From assembly GCA_022844045.1 (NCBI GenBank), contig JALHMM010000051.1, forward strand, positions 1 through 44,343: a stretch of DNA of 44,343 bases. The letters run 5' to 3'. Positions 16,551-27,107 of this stretch are shown piece after piece. The position numbers were made by a program, and so were the translations under genes. The stretch's first letter is position 1. Each line of letters begins with the position of its first letter. The notes beneath the pieces are model-generated. The model ran no database searches. It had not been told where the DNA came from and saw only the letters and a list, made by a program, of their open reading frames with translations. The stretch is from Reyranellaceae bacterium (GTDB taxonomy: Bacteria; Pseudomonadota; Alphaproteobacteria; Reyranellales; Reyranellaceae).

Positions 16551-18329
16551 CTATCCGGCGCGCGGCATGCGCACGGTGAAGCGCGCGCCCAGCGTCTTGC
16601 CCTGGGCATCCTTGATGTTGCCGGCCGAGATCGAGCCACCATAGGCGTCGACGATCTGCCGGCAGATCGACAGGCCCAGGCCGGAGTGTCGACCGAACGC
16701 GGCGGACGGACGCTCCGAGTAGAAGCGGCGGAAGATCGTCTCGACATTGGCGTCGGGGATGCCCGGGCCCTGGTCGTCGATGGTGGCGACGATGGCGTCC
16801 TTCTCGCGCATCAGGCCGACGACGATCCTGGTGTCCTTGGGGCTGAAGGAGATCGCGTTGTCGATGACGTTGCGGAACACCTGGCCGTAGCGGCCCTCGT
16901 GGCCCAGCGCGCGGAACGGCCCGCCGCGCAGCGCGTTGAGCTCGACGCGCACGCCGGCCTCGCTCGCGGTGGTCGCGGCGTAGGCCTCGACCAGCGAACG
17001 CAGCAACGCCTCGACATCGACGACGTGCAGTTCGCCGCGCATCAGCTCGGCGTCGAGCCTTGAGGAATCGGCGATGTCGCTGATCAAACGGTCGAGCCGG
17101 CGCGTATCGTCGAGCACGATCGCCATCAGCTTGGCGCGCTTCTCGGGATCCTCGATGCGCACGGCGATCTCGGCGGCCGAGCGCAGCGATGTCAGCGGGT
17201 TCTTCAGCTCGTGTGCGACGTCGGCGGCGAAGCTCTCGATGGCGTTCATGCGCAGCCACAGCGCGTCGGTCATCGAGCGCAGCGAGTCCGAAAGATCGCC
17301 GATCTCGTCGTTGCGGCCGCCGATATCGGGCATGGTCGGCTTGGAATCGCGCGCCAGGCGCACGCGGTCGGCGGCGCGCGCCAGCCGCGTGATCGGCTGC
17401 GCGATGGTGCGGGCGAGGAAGAACGACAGCAGGATGGTGCAGCCGAGCGTCACGCCGGCGATGCGCAGCAGGTCGAGCCGCACCAGGTGGATCCGGTGGG
17501 CGATGTCGGAATCGTCGCGCTGCAGCATCAGCGCGCCCAACACCTGCTTGTAGCGCTGCACCGGGATCGCCACCGAGAGAACGAGCCGGCCATCGTCGGC
17601 GCGCCTGACGGTTCGCGTGTTGTAGCCGCGCAGCGCCTGTTCGACCCAGGGGTAGTCGCGCGCCACAGGATCGGCGATCTCCTTGTAGGGCCCGTCGGAG
17701 CGGCCGGCGCGCAGTTGCCGCTCGACATCGTCGATGAAGCGGCGGAGCCAGGTCTCGTCCGTGCCCGTGTCGGGCGGCGGCAGGGTCTGCTTGACGATGC
17801 GCCGCTGGCGCTCGCCGAGATTGGCGGTGTCGCCGAACATCTCGCCGGTCTCGCCGAAGATGCGCCCGCGCGCACCGATCGGCATGGTCAGCCGCGCCAT
17901 GAGCAGGCGCGCCATCTCGGGATCGACGCGATTGATCGTCGCCTCGCCGCCGCGTACCGCGCTCTCGCCGATCGCCGCCGCCACCACCTCGCCCTGCAGG
18001 GTGAGCGCGGCGAGTTCCGCGTCGATCAGCGTGTCCTCGTAGTCGCCGAGGAAGACGATTGAGCCGGCGAGGAACGCCACCGGCAGGGTGTTGACGAGCA
18101 GGATGCGCCGGGTGAGCGGCGAGAAGCGTCGGGCGCGGCCGCGCCGGCTCCACAGGGTCGCGCCGCTCGCTGCCTCGGTATCGGAAGGCGGCGATCCGGC
18201 GCCGCGCCGCGCCGGAAAGAGCCAGTCGGTCGTCCAGCGACGCCACCAGCTCGTCGCGGTGCGCGTCGTCTCCGGCGGCCTCTTGGGGTCCGGAGGATCA
18301 GCCGTCGCGGTACCGGTATCCGATGCCAT
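16551..18329 (-). CDS. chvG: ChvG-type sensor histidine kinase
   Basis: 592 aa. After a Pro-rich N-terminus come TM1 ([20 protein letters not shown]), a periplasmic sensor of roughly 220 residues, TM2 ([20 protein letters not shown]) and a HAMP segment ([20 protein letters not shown]). The H-box [16 protein letters not shown] carries the phospho-His near residue 373; [14 protein letters not shown] is the N-box, DQGPGIP the G1 box and [11 protein letters not shown] the G2 box. Synteny with hprK, PTS genes and pckA identifies it as the ChvG/ExoS orthologue, which in rhizobia responds to acid and envelope state. ATG at 18329 overlaps the chvI end by 32 bases. Confidence 0.9.
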   Translation of the reverse strand: MASDTGTATADPPDPKRPPETTRTATSWWRRWTTDWLFPARRGAGSPPSDTEAASGATLWSRRGRARRFSPLTRRILLVNTLPVAFLAGSIVFLGDYEDTLIDAELAALTLQGEVVAAAIGESAVRGGEATINRVDPEMARLLMARLTMPIGARGRIFGETGEMFGDTANLGERQRRIVKQTLPPPDTGTDETWLRRFIDDVERQLRAGRSDGPYKEIADPVARDYPWVEQALRGYNTRTVRRADDGRLVLSVAIPVQRYKQVLGALMLQRDDSDIAHRIHLVRLDLLRIAGVTLGCTILLSFFLARTIAQPITRLARAADRVRLARDSKPTMPDIGGRNDEIGDLSDSLRSMTDALWLRMNAIESFAADVAHELKNPLTSLRSAAEIAVRIEDPEKRAKLMAIVLDDTRRLDRLISDIADSSRLDAELMRGELHVVDVEALLRSLVEAYAATTASEAGVRVELNALRGGPFRALGHEGRYGQVFRNVIDNAISFSPKDTRIVVGLMREKDAIVATIDDQGPGIPDANVETIFRRFYSERPSAAFGRHSGLGLSICRQIVDAYGGSISAGNIKDAQGKTLGARFTVRMPRAG

Positions 18330-19002
18330 ACAACGTTTCGATCTGCTCGAAGCTATCGTCGACCTCGCGGAACTTCTTGCGCAAGCGCTTGATATGGCTG
18401 TCGATGGTGCGATCGTCGACGTAGATGGTCTCGCCATAGGCGGCGTCCATCAACTGGTCGCGGTTCTTGACGTGGCCGGGCCGCTCGGCGAGCGACTTCA
18501 ACAGCAGGAACTCGGTGACCGTGAGGTTCACCTGCTTGCCCTTCCACACGCACAGATGACGCGACGGATCGAGCGTCAGCTCGCCGCGCACCAGCCGATC
18601 GGCCTCCTTGCCCTCGCCCTCGGCGCCGACCGGACCGCGCTCGCCACGCCGCAGCAGGGCGCGGATGCGCTCCAGCAGGAGCCGCTGCGAGAACGGCTTG
18701 CGGATATAATCGTCGGCGCCCATGCGCAACCCGAGCACTTCGTCGATCTCCTCGTCCTTGGACGTCAGGAAGATGACCGGCAGGGTCTGGGTCTTGCGCA
18801 GCCGGTTGAGCAGCTCCATGCCGTCCATTCGCGGCATCTTGATGTCGAGAATGGCAAGGTCGGGCGGCGCCTGGTTCAGCCCATCCAGGGCGCTGACGCC
18901 GTCATTGTAGGTCCGGACCTGGAAGCCCTCTGCTTCCAACAACATAGACACGGAAGTCAGGATGTTCCTGTCGTCGTCGACCAGAGCGATCGATTTCTTC
19001 AC
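18298..19002 (-). CDS. chvI: ChvI-type response regulator
   Basis: An OmpR/PhoB-type regulator of 234 aa. The receiver has acidic residues VDDD (9-11), phospho-acceptor Asp53 in [13 protein letters not shown] and Lys in DDYIRKPF. The winged-helix output domain carries [16 protein letters not shown] and [18 protein letters not shown]. Start is GTG at 19002 ([11 protein letters not shown]) with GGAGA about 7 bases upstream; the frame extends further but only into unrelated intergenic sequence. It overlaps chvG, its cognate kinase. The phosphorylated protein is expected to bind DNA and control envelope and carbon genes. It is divergent from the HugZ-like gene across a 140-base gap that should hold promoters. 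Confidence 0.93.
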   Translation of the reverse strand: MKKSIALVDDDRNILTSVSMLLEAEGFQVRTYNDGVSALDGLNQAPPDLAILDIKMPRMDGMELLNRLRKTQTLPVIFLTSKDEEIDEVLGLRMGADDYIRKPFSQRLLLERIRALLRRGERGPVGAEGEGKEADRLVRGELTLDPSRHLCVWKGKQVNLTVTEFLLLKSLAERPGHVKNRDQLMDAAYGETIYVDDRTIDSHIKRLRKKFREVDDSFEQIETLYGIGYRYRDG

Positions 19003-19142
19003 GGGATGTCTCCGGGCTGGTGGCGCCCCAGGCGCGCGTTGCCCCGTTTGACCACAGGATGACCCGGGGCGGAAGGGGTTGGGGCCGCCCCCGGAGCATA
19101 AGCTGTTGACCCGACCAAACCACTGATTCAGTTTGTCCGTGG

Positions 19143-19880
19143 ATGCCAGCCCCTCTCGACATACCGTCGGCGACCCGGGCGCGGGACCTGATGCGCAGGC
19201 TGGACCGCGTGTCGCTGGCGACCGCATTGCCGGCTGACGGATCGGTTTGGCCCTACGCGTCTCTCGCCCTGACGGCGGTCGACCATGACCTGTCACCCAT
19301 CCTGCTGATCAGCGACCTGGCGGAGCACAGCAAGGCGATCGCCTCGGACGCCCGGATCTGCCTGCTGTTCGACGGCACCGGCGGGCTGGACCAGCCGCTG
19401 ACCGGCCCACGGCTATCGGTCTTTGGCGTGGCGGCGAAGAGCGAGGAGACGCGGCTGCGCCAGCGCTTCCTGGCCCGGCATTCCGATGCGCAGATGTACG
19501 CCGATTTCCGCGATTTCAACTTCTACCGCATCGCCATCGAGCGCGCGCATTTCGTCGCCGGCTTCGGCCGTATCGATACCATCGAGGGCGCGGCGCTGCA
19601 GGTCGATCCCGGCCCCTGGCAGGCGCTGGTCGAGCGCGAAACCGACATCGTCTCACATATGAACGAGGATCACGCCGAGGCGGTGGGCCTGTATGCGACC
19701 AGGCTGCTGGGGCTGGCCCCGGGCGAATGGCGGATGACCGGCATCGACGCCTTCGGCTGCGATCTGCGCTGGCGCGGCCAGGTGGCGCGCCTGAACTTTG
19801 AAGCCCCAGTCTTCGATGCCGAGGCTGCGCGCAAGGCGTTGGTGGACATGGTACGCCGAGCCCGAGCCACAGCCGCATAG
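19143..19880 (+). CDS. HugZ-like FMN-binding split-barrel protein with DUF2470 domain
   Basis: 245 aa. The N-terminal part is a pyridoxamine-5'-phosphate-oxidase-like split barrel ([38 protein letters not shown]). The C-terminal part begins with [15 protein letters not shown], the DUF2470 signature. Proteins with this two-domain layout include HugZ/HutZ heme oxygenases, but many relatives have no known activity; haem binding would need testing. Start ATG at 19143. The gene sits between chvI and pckA, in a position where this family is not part of the well-known rhizobial cluster. Confidence 0.85.
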   Translation: MPAPLDIPSATRARDLMRRLDRVSLATALPADGSVWPYASLALTAVDHDLSPILLISDLAEHSKAIASDARICLLFDGTGGLDQPLTGPRLSVFGVAAKSEETRLRQRFLARHSDAQMYADFRDFNFYRIAIERAHFVAGFGRIDTIEGAALQVDPGPWQALVERETDIVSHMNEDHAEAVGLYATRLLGLAPGEWRMTGIDAFGCDLRWRGQVARLNFEAPVFDAEAARKALVDMVRRARATAA

Positions 19881-20215
19881 GGCGCCGCCACCCGGTCGCC
19901 GCCTCGTCGCGCGCGAGGTCCAGGGGCCTGCCGGGTCAGCCCGAAAAGGTCACAGCTACTCGGTGCCTTGCTGACAGGTATCTCGCAAGCGCAACAAGTA
20001 CCGTGTGCGGAAGCGAAAAAAGCCGCCACGCGGAAGGCAGAGGCGACGGGGTGTCGCAATCCACCACTTTCTCCACGTCCATCCCGATAAAAGCCGTGTT
20101 TTCGGCTTCATTGCGGCCCCCACCGCCAGTATGGTCGCCGGCCTCTAGTCCACGGGCGGAAACGAATACCCCTCGCGTCGCGCCACACGACGACCAAAGC
20201 CCAGGAGAGCTTCAC
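19881..20215. other. 335-base gap upstream of pckA
   Basis: No convincing gene. It contains a small hairpin AAGCCG/CGGCTT at 20091-20108 preceded by A residues, so it looks like a weak terminator when read on the minus strand, where no gene ends. The pckA promoter and any ChvI- or catabolite-responsive site should be here, but I could not identify them. Confidence 0.5.
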
Positions 20216-21853
<1,638 letters not shown>

Positions 21854-21856
21854 TTT

Positions 21857-21932
21857 CCTTCTCCCTGCGGAGGCGGGGAGAAGGTGCCGAGCGCAAGCGA
21901 GGCGGATGAGGGGCTTGAAAGCCTCTCATCCG
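21857..21932. repeat. family A palindromic repeat after pckA
   Basis: CCTTCTCCCTGC and GCGGGGAGAAGG (21857-21884), followed by GTGCCGAGCG and a second stem GATGAGGGGCTT/AAGCCTCTCATC (about 21905-21930). It lies at the junction between pckA and the low-GC island. It could also act as a transcription end for pckA and, from the other side, for the island. Confidence 0.8.
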
Positions 21933-21979
21933 ACTGATCGAGAAGAATGAGACCTTTCTGTATCGAAGCCGGCGAGCGC

Positions 21980-23854
21980 CTATTGCACGGCATGGGGGAA
22001 GAGGCCGAAGCGGTCATTTCCCGGCTCCCCGGTAAAGACCTCCAAGTGCCCGAGCGAGGCGATATTCGCCGGCAGGTCGACATTCTCCACCACAACGATC
22101 TGACCATGCGGTGCGATCGACGATAAGTGCTCGAAGAAGAACTCCTTGAGCGACGTGTTGCGCAAGGCAGCCTCGTCGGAACTCAACGGGTCTTTCGATT
22201 TGATCGGGTCGCGGTACGTCAGCAAGGGGGTATCGAGCACGACGAAGCCGGGATGCGGTAGCCCCCGCTCTCCGCAATAGAGCAGCAAAGCAACCTTGAA
22301 CGCAGCATGCGTAACGGCGCGGACGCCCTTTCCGTTGTCCTTCCGGTGCTTTCCGTCGATCCGCAGGTCATAAGCACCGTCGGCAAAAGCCACGTGCCGC
22401 TTACCGGGGAACTGCCAGGCTTCCAGCACCTCGCTCACCTTCTGCGCGAAATCATGCAGCGCCTGGCTCGGCACACCCAGCTGCGGACGGTCGGCCTTCG
22501 GCGTCGGCTTCAAGGCGGCGATCTCCTCTTTGCGGACGAGGAGAGACTGGCGTTGCTGAATGAGAGCGAGGCCACGGCGCACGTGGTCACGCACGGAAAG
22601 AATTTCATCCAGCCGCGCTTTGGCTTCAGCGGCGGCCGGCGCCGTGGTGGCGAGTTCCGCCTCGACCCGTTCGAGCGTCCGCCCCAATTCCACGAGTTCC
22701 TTGGCAATCTCGCGACCCTCAACGTCGAGCTGAGCGATCGTGATCTCCAAGTCCTTCTGTTGCTTGTGGATCTTCGCAATCTCAGCTTCCGCAGCCCCCC
22801 GCGCTCGCTTGATATCGCCGAGCCCATGACTGTGATTCTGATCGTCGGGAGTCGCACCGCATAACGGGCATGGCCGGTCGCCACCGAGCGCCAACACAAA
22901 GCCTGCTTCCTCGATGGCCTCCAAACGCCGGATGTCGGAGGCGTAAACATCAGCGAGCTGCTCGAAGCGGCTGAAGTTGATCTGGATTTCTCCGCGCCGC
23001 TGTTCACGTCTAAAGATGGCGCGGGCCAATCGGCCCTTCTCCGCCATAGCCTCCCGGATAGAATGCTGTGCGGTTTGCGCTTCCTCTTGCACCGCCGCCC
23101 ACGTCTTCTCCAATGCGTCGCTTTGGGCGGCGAGCTGCTCCGCATCGGGAAAGTCGCTTGCGAGCTCCTCGTTCACCGAGACTAGCATCTCATCCAGTAC
23201 CTCTATCTTGGCACCGGACGAAGTCCTGAAAGTACGTCTGTCGACCACAGGTACTAATGCGCTGTCGTCCTGCCCCGTCAAAAGGAGCTTGAATACGCTG
23301 CGCTCAGCGGTGGTCAATGCGAACTGACCGGATTCTACTGGCGACGCTTCGCTCTGAATGGCGGCCTCGTCGACGATGCCATAGCGTATCAAGTCGCGGA
23401 AACTTAGCGACCGCTTCTTGGCATTCGCGTCCGACGCAATTTGTCGTTGCACCAGGTCAAGCTCGGACAGCAGAAATTGCGAGAGGTTGTCCTCCTTGTT
23501 CGCATCGTGACGAGCCGAGAGCTGCCTATAGTTGGTCTGCGACCCGGCGCTGTCGACGAGCGCTTCGACGAGTTCAAAAGGTCCGCCAGCGAGCGAGCGA
23601 ACGAGCGTGGCATCCCCAGTCTTGGGCAGATGGAGACCAAGGAGCGCCTTTTCATAACCGATCCGCTCACCGATATCGGGCAACAGCGTGGTTCCGCCGA
23701 GCATAAAGTCGATAGCTTTAACGGTGAACGTTTTTCCGGTGTTTGATGCACCATGCAGGATGTTCAGCCCGCGGTCGAACCGCACCTCAACCGCCGCCTT
23801 CTCGTTGCCCGTGAAAGCGAGATGCGACAGCGTGATCCGCGGCGCTCCGGTCAT
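21980..23854 (-). CDS. ABC-3C system ATPase: SMC/Rad50-like ABC ATPase with CPLC zinc-hook motif
   Basis: 624 aa. The N-terminal half-ATPase domain has a Walker A NILHGASNTGKTFTVKAIDF (near residue 30-50). A long coiled coil (about residues 230-470, rich in Glu/Ala/Arg heptads) is interrupted by GGDRPCPLCGATPDDQNH, a Rad50-type CxxC hook. The C-terminal half has the Walker B-like GFVVLDTPLLTY and the closing segment GQIVVVENVDLPANIA. This layout matches the ATPases of ABC three-component conflict systems, where a middle component and an effector accompany it, as they do here. ATG overlaps the middle-component stop (ATGA). Hand-counted GC is about 52-55%, versus 70% in pckA, suggesting horizontal transfer. 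Confidence 0.85.
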   Translation of the reverse strand: MTGAPRITLSHLAFTGNEKAAVEVRFDRGLNILHGASNTGKTFTVKAIDFMLGGTTLLPDIGERIGYEKALLGLHLPKTGDATLVRSLAGGPFELVEALVDSAGSQTNYRQLSARHDANKEDNLSQFLLSELDLVQRQIASDANAKKRSLSFRDLIRYGIVDEAAIQSEASPVESGQFALTTAERSVFKLLLTGQDDSALVPVVDRRTFRTSSGAKIEVLDEMLVSVNEELASDFPDAEQLAAQSDALEKTWAAVQEEAQTAQHSIREAMAEKGRLARAIFRREQRRGEIQINFSRFEQLADVYASDIRRLEAIEEAGFVLALGGDRPCPLCGATPDDQNHSHGLGDIKRARGAAEAEIAKIHKQQKDLEITIAQLDVEGREIAKELVELGRTLERVEAELATTAPAAAEAKARLDEILSVRDHVRRGLALIQQRQSLLVRKEEIAALKPTPKADRPQLGVPSQALHDFAQKVSEVLEAWQFPGKRHVAFADGAYDLRIDGKHRKDNGKGVRAVTHAAFKVALLLYCGERGLPHPGFVVLDTPLLTYRDPIKSKDPLSSDEAALRNTSLKEFFFEHLSSIAPHGQIVVVENVDLPANIASLGHLEVFTGEPGNDRFGLFPHAVQ

Positions 23855-24366
23855 AGCGCCGCCCCTGCACTTCCGGCTTCACCCTGAAACTCGACGGCCC
23901 ACCGACCGATCCGTTCAGCAATGAGGGCGGCGAGTGCTTCCTCGGATTTGTCCTCAAGAAATCTTGCGAGCCATGTGGCACGCTTTTTGAGCTCAACGGA
24001 ATAGATCGACCGCAGCATCTCAACGAAGGCCGATGCCTCATCACTCGCCAGATAGAAAATACCGCGCTCTCCGATATCGGCATCGATCATGTGGAGACGC
24101 CGCATCAGGGTCACGCCTTCCTCGACAAGCCGCCGGCGCACGAGCAGCTCGCCGGTCCGCTGCGGAATGTCGGGGTGCAGGCTTTCGGGGCCGCCAACAT
24201 CTGCGGTGTGCACGACCAGATGATCACACCAGGTCAGATGGGCAACGTCCATTGCGCGCGGATACAATGCATCGAGAACGATCACGGCGCGCACGCCTGC
24301 CTCTAGCGGGCTGTTGAAGAGCGCCGCCGGTATCTCCTTCGGGCCAGGTTTTACTTCTTCTGCCAT
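23851..24366 (-). CDS. ABC-3C system middle component (MC2-like)
   Basis: 171 aa. The core LFNSPLEAGVRAVIVLDALYP, then CDHLVVHTADVGGPESLHPD, QRTGELLVRRRLVEEGVTLM and GIFYLASDEASAFVEML, matches what I know of the middle component 2 family of ABC-3C systems, predicted winged-helix proteins that link the ABC ATPase to the effector. It starts 16 bases inside the effector gene and its stop overlaps the ATPase start by four bases. No membrane segment; cytoplasmic. Biochemistry of this family is essentially uncharacterised, so the linking role is inference. Confidence 0.82.
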   Translation of the reverse strand: MAEEVKPGPKEIPAALFNSPLEAGVRAVIVLDALYPRAMDVAHLTWCDHLVVHTADVGGPESLHPDIPQRTGELLVRRRLVEEGVTLMRRLHMIDADIGERGIFYLASDEASAFVEMLRSIYSVELKKRATWLARFLEDKSEEALAALIAERIGRWAVEFQGEAGSAGAAL

Positions 24367-25448
24367 TCCAACCGGCCTTCATTCGCGAAGTGATGGCAAA
24401 TGCCCTGTTTGACGGATACCCGGGCGTGTCGCGCCAGCACACCGGAGGGATGTACCGTTGCCGCCTGCGCCATCACGGCTTCGACCCGCGCCAGCGCATC
24501 CGCATGCGTCGCGCCATGGACATCAGCAACACCATGGAAAACGTCCTTGTTAAGCCGCTCAATCTCCTCGCTCAGGGTGTTATCACGATAGAACCGTGAG
24601 AATGCGTCCGCATCGAAGAAGCGCTCCCGCTGACGGCTGAGATGAGGCCCGAACTCATCGTGGCCTTGCACCTCCTTGTGGTCGCCGTATGACTGGCCGC
24701 TACGCGTTCCATAAGCGCCGAGAAGCTGGCGCACATAAGGCAGCTCCCGCTCCTCGATATCGGACGGCGCAGTCCCTTCGGGCGCCGGGCCAGGGTCCGC
24801 GCCGAACCACTTTACCATCACGAGCTTGGCCGCGGCGTCCGCCAAAATGCCATCGACGGAAATCGCCTTGACCCTGCTGAAGTCCCATTGCTCGATGAAA
24901 GCCTTAAGCCCGGCATCGAGGGCGATGCAGGTCGACTCTGAAATCCCATTCTCGCAGTATTCCGGCCACTTCTCGATGAGCGCCGCCTTGAATGCCGTGG
25001 GCTTGGAAATCAGCGCCCTGAGCGGACGCGCAACACTACGAGGGGCGACGAAAAAGAACGCCGTCGGCGCGGTGAACTCGCCACGGTGAGCGTAGTAGAG
25101 CACCTTTCCGAGTTCACGCAGACCGACGCCGAGGGGGACGGCTTTGCCGTACTGCTTGCACTGGTAGTTGTGCCATTCGCCTTCGTGCCGCTCGGCCGAG
25201 AGGTAGCCGACCACATCGCGTCCCATGTCTCCAGGGCCGGTGAACCGCTCGACCTCCACATACTCAGACTTCTTCTGCTCGGCCCACTCGCGCACGAACT
25301 TCTCGAGATCCGTGTCGGTCATCGCGAGGATGAGTCGCTCGGGCTGAAGCTGCAGCATCAATGTCAGGGAGATCGCGGAGGGGTGAGGGGGAAACAGGTA
25401 CTTGAGCTCGGGCAGTCCACGAACAGAGTCGTCCCTGCTCGTGTTCAC
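24351..25448 (-). CDS. ABC-3C system effector with restriction-endonuclease-like domain
   Basis: 365 aa if the GTG at 25448 is used; an in-frame ATG at about residue 43 (MTDTDLEKF) is a plausible alternative. A nuclease fold is indicated by EYVEVERFTGPGDMGRDVVG followed by HNYQCKQYGK: acidic residues at about 65-67, Asp74/Asp78 and the Q-x-K at 96-98 fit the E-D-QxK active site of Mrr-type endonucleases. The remaining 240 residues are a conserved-looking C-terminal region without a motif I recognise, presumably contacting the other components. First gene of the three-gene operon. Predicted role: DNA cleavage triggered by the ATPase during phage or plasmid invasion; untested. Confidence 0.8.
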   Translation of the reverse strand: MNTSRDDSVRGLPELKYLFPPHPSAISLTLMLQLQPERLILAMTDTDLEKFVREWAEQKKSEYVEVERFTGPGDMGRDVVGYLSAERHEGEWHNYQCKQYGKAVPLGVGLRELGKVLYYAHRGEFTAPTAFFFVAPRSVARPLRALISKPTAFKAALIEKWPEYCENGISESTCIALDAGLKAFIEQWDFSRVKAISVDGILADAAAKLVMVKWFGADPGPAPEGTAPSDIEERELPYVRQLLGAYGTRSGQSYGDHKEVQGHDEFGPHLSRQRERFFDADAFSRFYRDNTLSEEIERLNKDVFHGVADVHGATHADALARVEAVMAQAATVHPSGVLARHARVSVKQGICHHFANEGRLEWQKK

Positions 25449-25552
25449 TGCGTCGCTGGCATCCTATCAGATTATGCGCCCGAAAGTGCTTCCAGTTCTC
25501 TCCACGAATGGACACCGCTGGCCGCACGCGAGCTATTCGCGAGAGCGATCCC

Positions 25553-25590
25553 TTCGGGCACCTTCTTCCCCACCTTCGCGGGGAGAAGGG
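25553..25590. repeat. family A palindromic repeat at the outer edge of the ABC-3C island
   Basis: GGGCACCTTCTTCCCC-ACCTTCG-CGGGGAGAAGG. Together with the copy at 21857-21932 it brackets the three-gene system. It lies within the 146-base gap between the effector start and the YdhR-like gene's stop; nothing else is visible there. Confidence 0.7.
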
Positions 25591-25594
25591 AAAA

Positions 25595-25933
25595 CTATTC
25601 AGCCGCCAAGCGCGTCGCCAAGCCGGGCACCGGCGCGTGAGTGATTTCGCTCTGGCGCGCGCGCACGTCGAACATGCGGATCTGCAGCTCGCCCAGCGCC
25701 GTGTTGGCCTTCATGCGCGCCACGATCGGGCCATCGACATAGGCCTGCGCCTTGGCGCGATCCTCGAAGCAGTAGATGCCGCCGGAGCGCTGCTCGGCCT
25801 CGTCGTCGAGCCAGATCTTCCATTGCAGACCGTCGACCGACAGGAACGGCTTGGCCGTGTCGTCGGTGTAGCGGGCGTTCCACTCGGCCTTGGGCATGTC
25901 GGGACGGCGGTAGTTGATCTGAACGATGACCAT
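25595..25933 (-). CDS. YdhR-family putative monooxygenase
   Basis: 112 aa, beginning MVIVQINYRRPD. The sequence KPFLSVDGLQWKIWLDDEAEQRSGGIYCFEDRAKAQAYVDGP fits the YdhR-type ferredoxin-like alpha/beta barrel of the dimeric ABM superfamily. The enzymatic activity of YdhR itself is only presumed. ATG at 25933 has GGGAGGA 6 bases upstream; a longer frame exists but reads through a repeat element. It is a small stand-alone gene, flanked by palindromic repeats on both sides. Cytoplasmic. Confidence 0.75.
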   Translation of the reverse strand: MVIVQINYRRPDMPKAEWNARYTDDTAKPFLSVDGLQWKIWLDDEAEQRSGGIYCFEDRAKAQAYVDGPIVARMKANTALGELQIRMFDVRARQSEITHAPVPGLATRLAAE

Positions 25934-25977
25934 CGGGTCCTCCCGGGTTGATGACTCGACAGGTGTACCACAAGTCT

Positions 25978-26105
25978 TACCTTCCCCCGGAGGGGGAAGG
26001 TGCCCGAAGGGCGGAGGGGGGATGTCGAAGACGGACACCGAGTTTGTTGAAACATCCCCCATCCGTCGCGCTTCGCGCGCCACCTTCCCCCTCCGGGGGA
26101 AGGTA
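25978..26105. repeat. 128-bp MITE-like element with 24-bp perfect terminal inverted repeats (family B, copy 1)
   Basis: The ends at 25978-26001 and 26082-26105 are exact reverse complements and are themselves near-palindromes of CCTTCCCCCGG type. The core carries GGGGATGTCGAAGACGGACA and TTGAAACATCCCCC, a second inner inverted pair. There is no coding capacity. Copy 2 lies at 27154-27274. Confidence 0.9.
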
Positions 26106-26151
26106 GTGCAATTCCATATGCGATCGCCCTGCCCTTCCGGGGAAGGGAAGA
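26106..26151. repeat. CCATATGCGATCGCC repeat unit
   Basis: TGCAATTCCATATGCGATCG followed by CCCTGCCC and a CTTCC/GGAAG stem, attached to the right end of the MITE-like copy 1. The same unit occurs twice, inverted, at 30221-30338. Confidence 0.7.
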
Positions 26152-26156
26152 AGCGC

Positions 26157-26681
26157 CTACGCCGCGAAGTCGGCGGCGATGTCGGCGCGGACGCGCTCGC
26201 GCTGCTCGGCCGTCAACCTCGTGCGATCGAGCAGGGCCAGCAGCCGTTCGCGCGAGAGCAGCCCGCGGCGCGTGAGCGCGCGCGTGAAGGCGATGTCCTT
26301 GTCGCGACGGGCGACGTACTTGGCGATCGCCAGATCGTGCGGCTCCAGGCAAAGCCCCTTGACGCCATCCGTGTCGCCCGCCGGCAGCTGCACCAGCCGG
26401 CCTTTCCAGCCCCTGGGCAAGACCACCGTCGTGATGTCGACCGGATCGGCGTAGAAGCCGAAGCTCTGGTGGAAGGGCGAGTCGACGCCGATCTCGTTGA
26501 GCAGTTCGGTGCGGTCCGGGCTCTTCGCCGCGATCAGGTCGACCTCGGGCGAGCGGACAATCTCGTCGGCGAGATCCGGGTGCTTGCCGTGCAGCGACTG
26601 GCTGCCGATGATCACGAACTGCTTCTCGCCCGTGATCCGGCCGGCCGCGCGCAGCACGTGGTCAACCTGCCGCTTCTTCAT
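26157..26681 (-). CDS. DUF6036-type nucleotidyltransferase, probable toxin of a two-gene module
   Basis: 174 aa. The FVIIGSQSLHGKHPD segment corresponds to the GS motif of minimal nucleotidyltransferases, followed by SPEVDLIAA with a metal-binding Asp. SPFHQSFGFYADPVD, VVLPRGWKGRLV and CLEPHDLAIAKYVARRDKD are conserved segments of the DUF6036 family. Start ATG at 26681 lies inside the preceding AbrB-type gene, overlapping 20 bases, which indicates translational coupling. AbiEii- and MenT-like nucleotidyltransferases are known toxins paired with DNA-binding antitoxins; by analogy this is a candidate toxin, but no activity is shown for the family to my knowledge. Confidence 0.75.
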   Translation of the reverse strand: MKKRQVDHVLRAAGRITGEKQFVIIGSQSLHGKHPDLADEIVRSPEVDLIAAKSPDRTELLNEIGVDSPFHQSFGFYADPVDITTVVLPRGWKGRLVQLPAGDTDGVKGLCLEPHDLAIAKYVARRDKDIAFTRALTRRGLLSRERLLALLDRTRLTAEQRERVRADIAADFAA

Positions 26682-27102
26682 GCAGTCGCCTGACCTCCGA
26701 CTGCGGCAGCAGGCCGACGAACGGCATCGATTGACGCAGCCGTACCGCGTCCTCGTCGCGCCCGAGCATCGCCGCGAACAACTCACCGTCGTCGCCGCGT
26801 CGGGCGATGTCACGCCATTCGTCGTAGGCCGAGACCCACGCGCCCTGCTTCTTCCAGCGATGCAGGTTGGCGAGGATCTGCGCGCGGATCTCGCCAGGCT
26901 CGCAGCGGCGCACCACGGCCAGCGCGATCGCGCGCTTGAGCTCGTCCAGCGCCTGGTGCGAGAGGCCGGCACGCGAGGCGGGGCGGATGCCGCGTTCCGT
27001 CAGCTCCAGCGCATCACCCTCGCCGACGTTCCACGCCTCGAGCGTCGCCTTCGGAACGATGACGCCCAGAGAGTTGCCGATGCGTCGCAGGGGCAGTTTC
27101 AT
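26662..27102 (-). CDS. AbrB/SpoVT-type DNA-binding protein, probable antitoxin/autoregulator
   Basis: 146 aa. The N-terminal MKLPLRRIGNSLGVIVPKATLEAW, with GEGDALELTERG, is a swapped-hairpin AbrB/MazE-type DNA-binding domain. The C-terminal 90 residues are helical (LSHQALDELKRAIALAVV, then HRWKKQGAWVSAYDEWRDI) and may contact the partner. It is the first gene of a two-gene module with the DUF6036 nucleotidyltransferase. A perfect 22-bp palindrome ends 5 bases before the ATG and is the natural operator for self-repression. The module sits between two copies of a MITE-like repeat. Confidence 0.75.
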   Translation of the reverse strand: MKLPLRRIGNSLGVIVPKATLEAWNVGEGDALELTERGIRPASRAGLSHQALDELKRAIALAVVRRCEPGEIRAQILANLHRWKKQGAWVSAYDEWRDIARRGDDGELFAAMLGRDEDAVRLRQSMPFVGLLPQSEVRRLHEEAAG

Positions 27103-27107
27103 GCCTG

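Noticed and set aside
20091..20108. Small hairpin AAGCCG/CGGCTT in the pckA upstream gap
   Set aside because: A six-base stem is weak, and the U-tract faces the minus strand, where no gene ends. Not enough for a terminator or small RNA call.
21980..23854. Reading the ATPase as chromosomal RecF, RecN or SbcC
   Set aside because: The size, the GASNTGKT start, the middle-component partner and the REase-like gene do not fit those housekeeping proteins.
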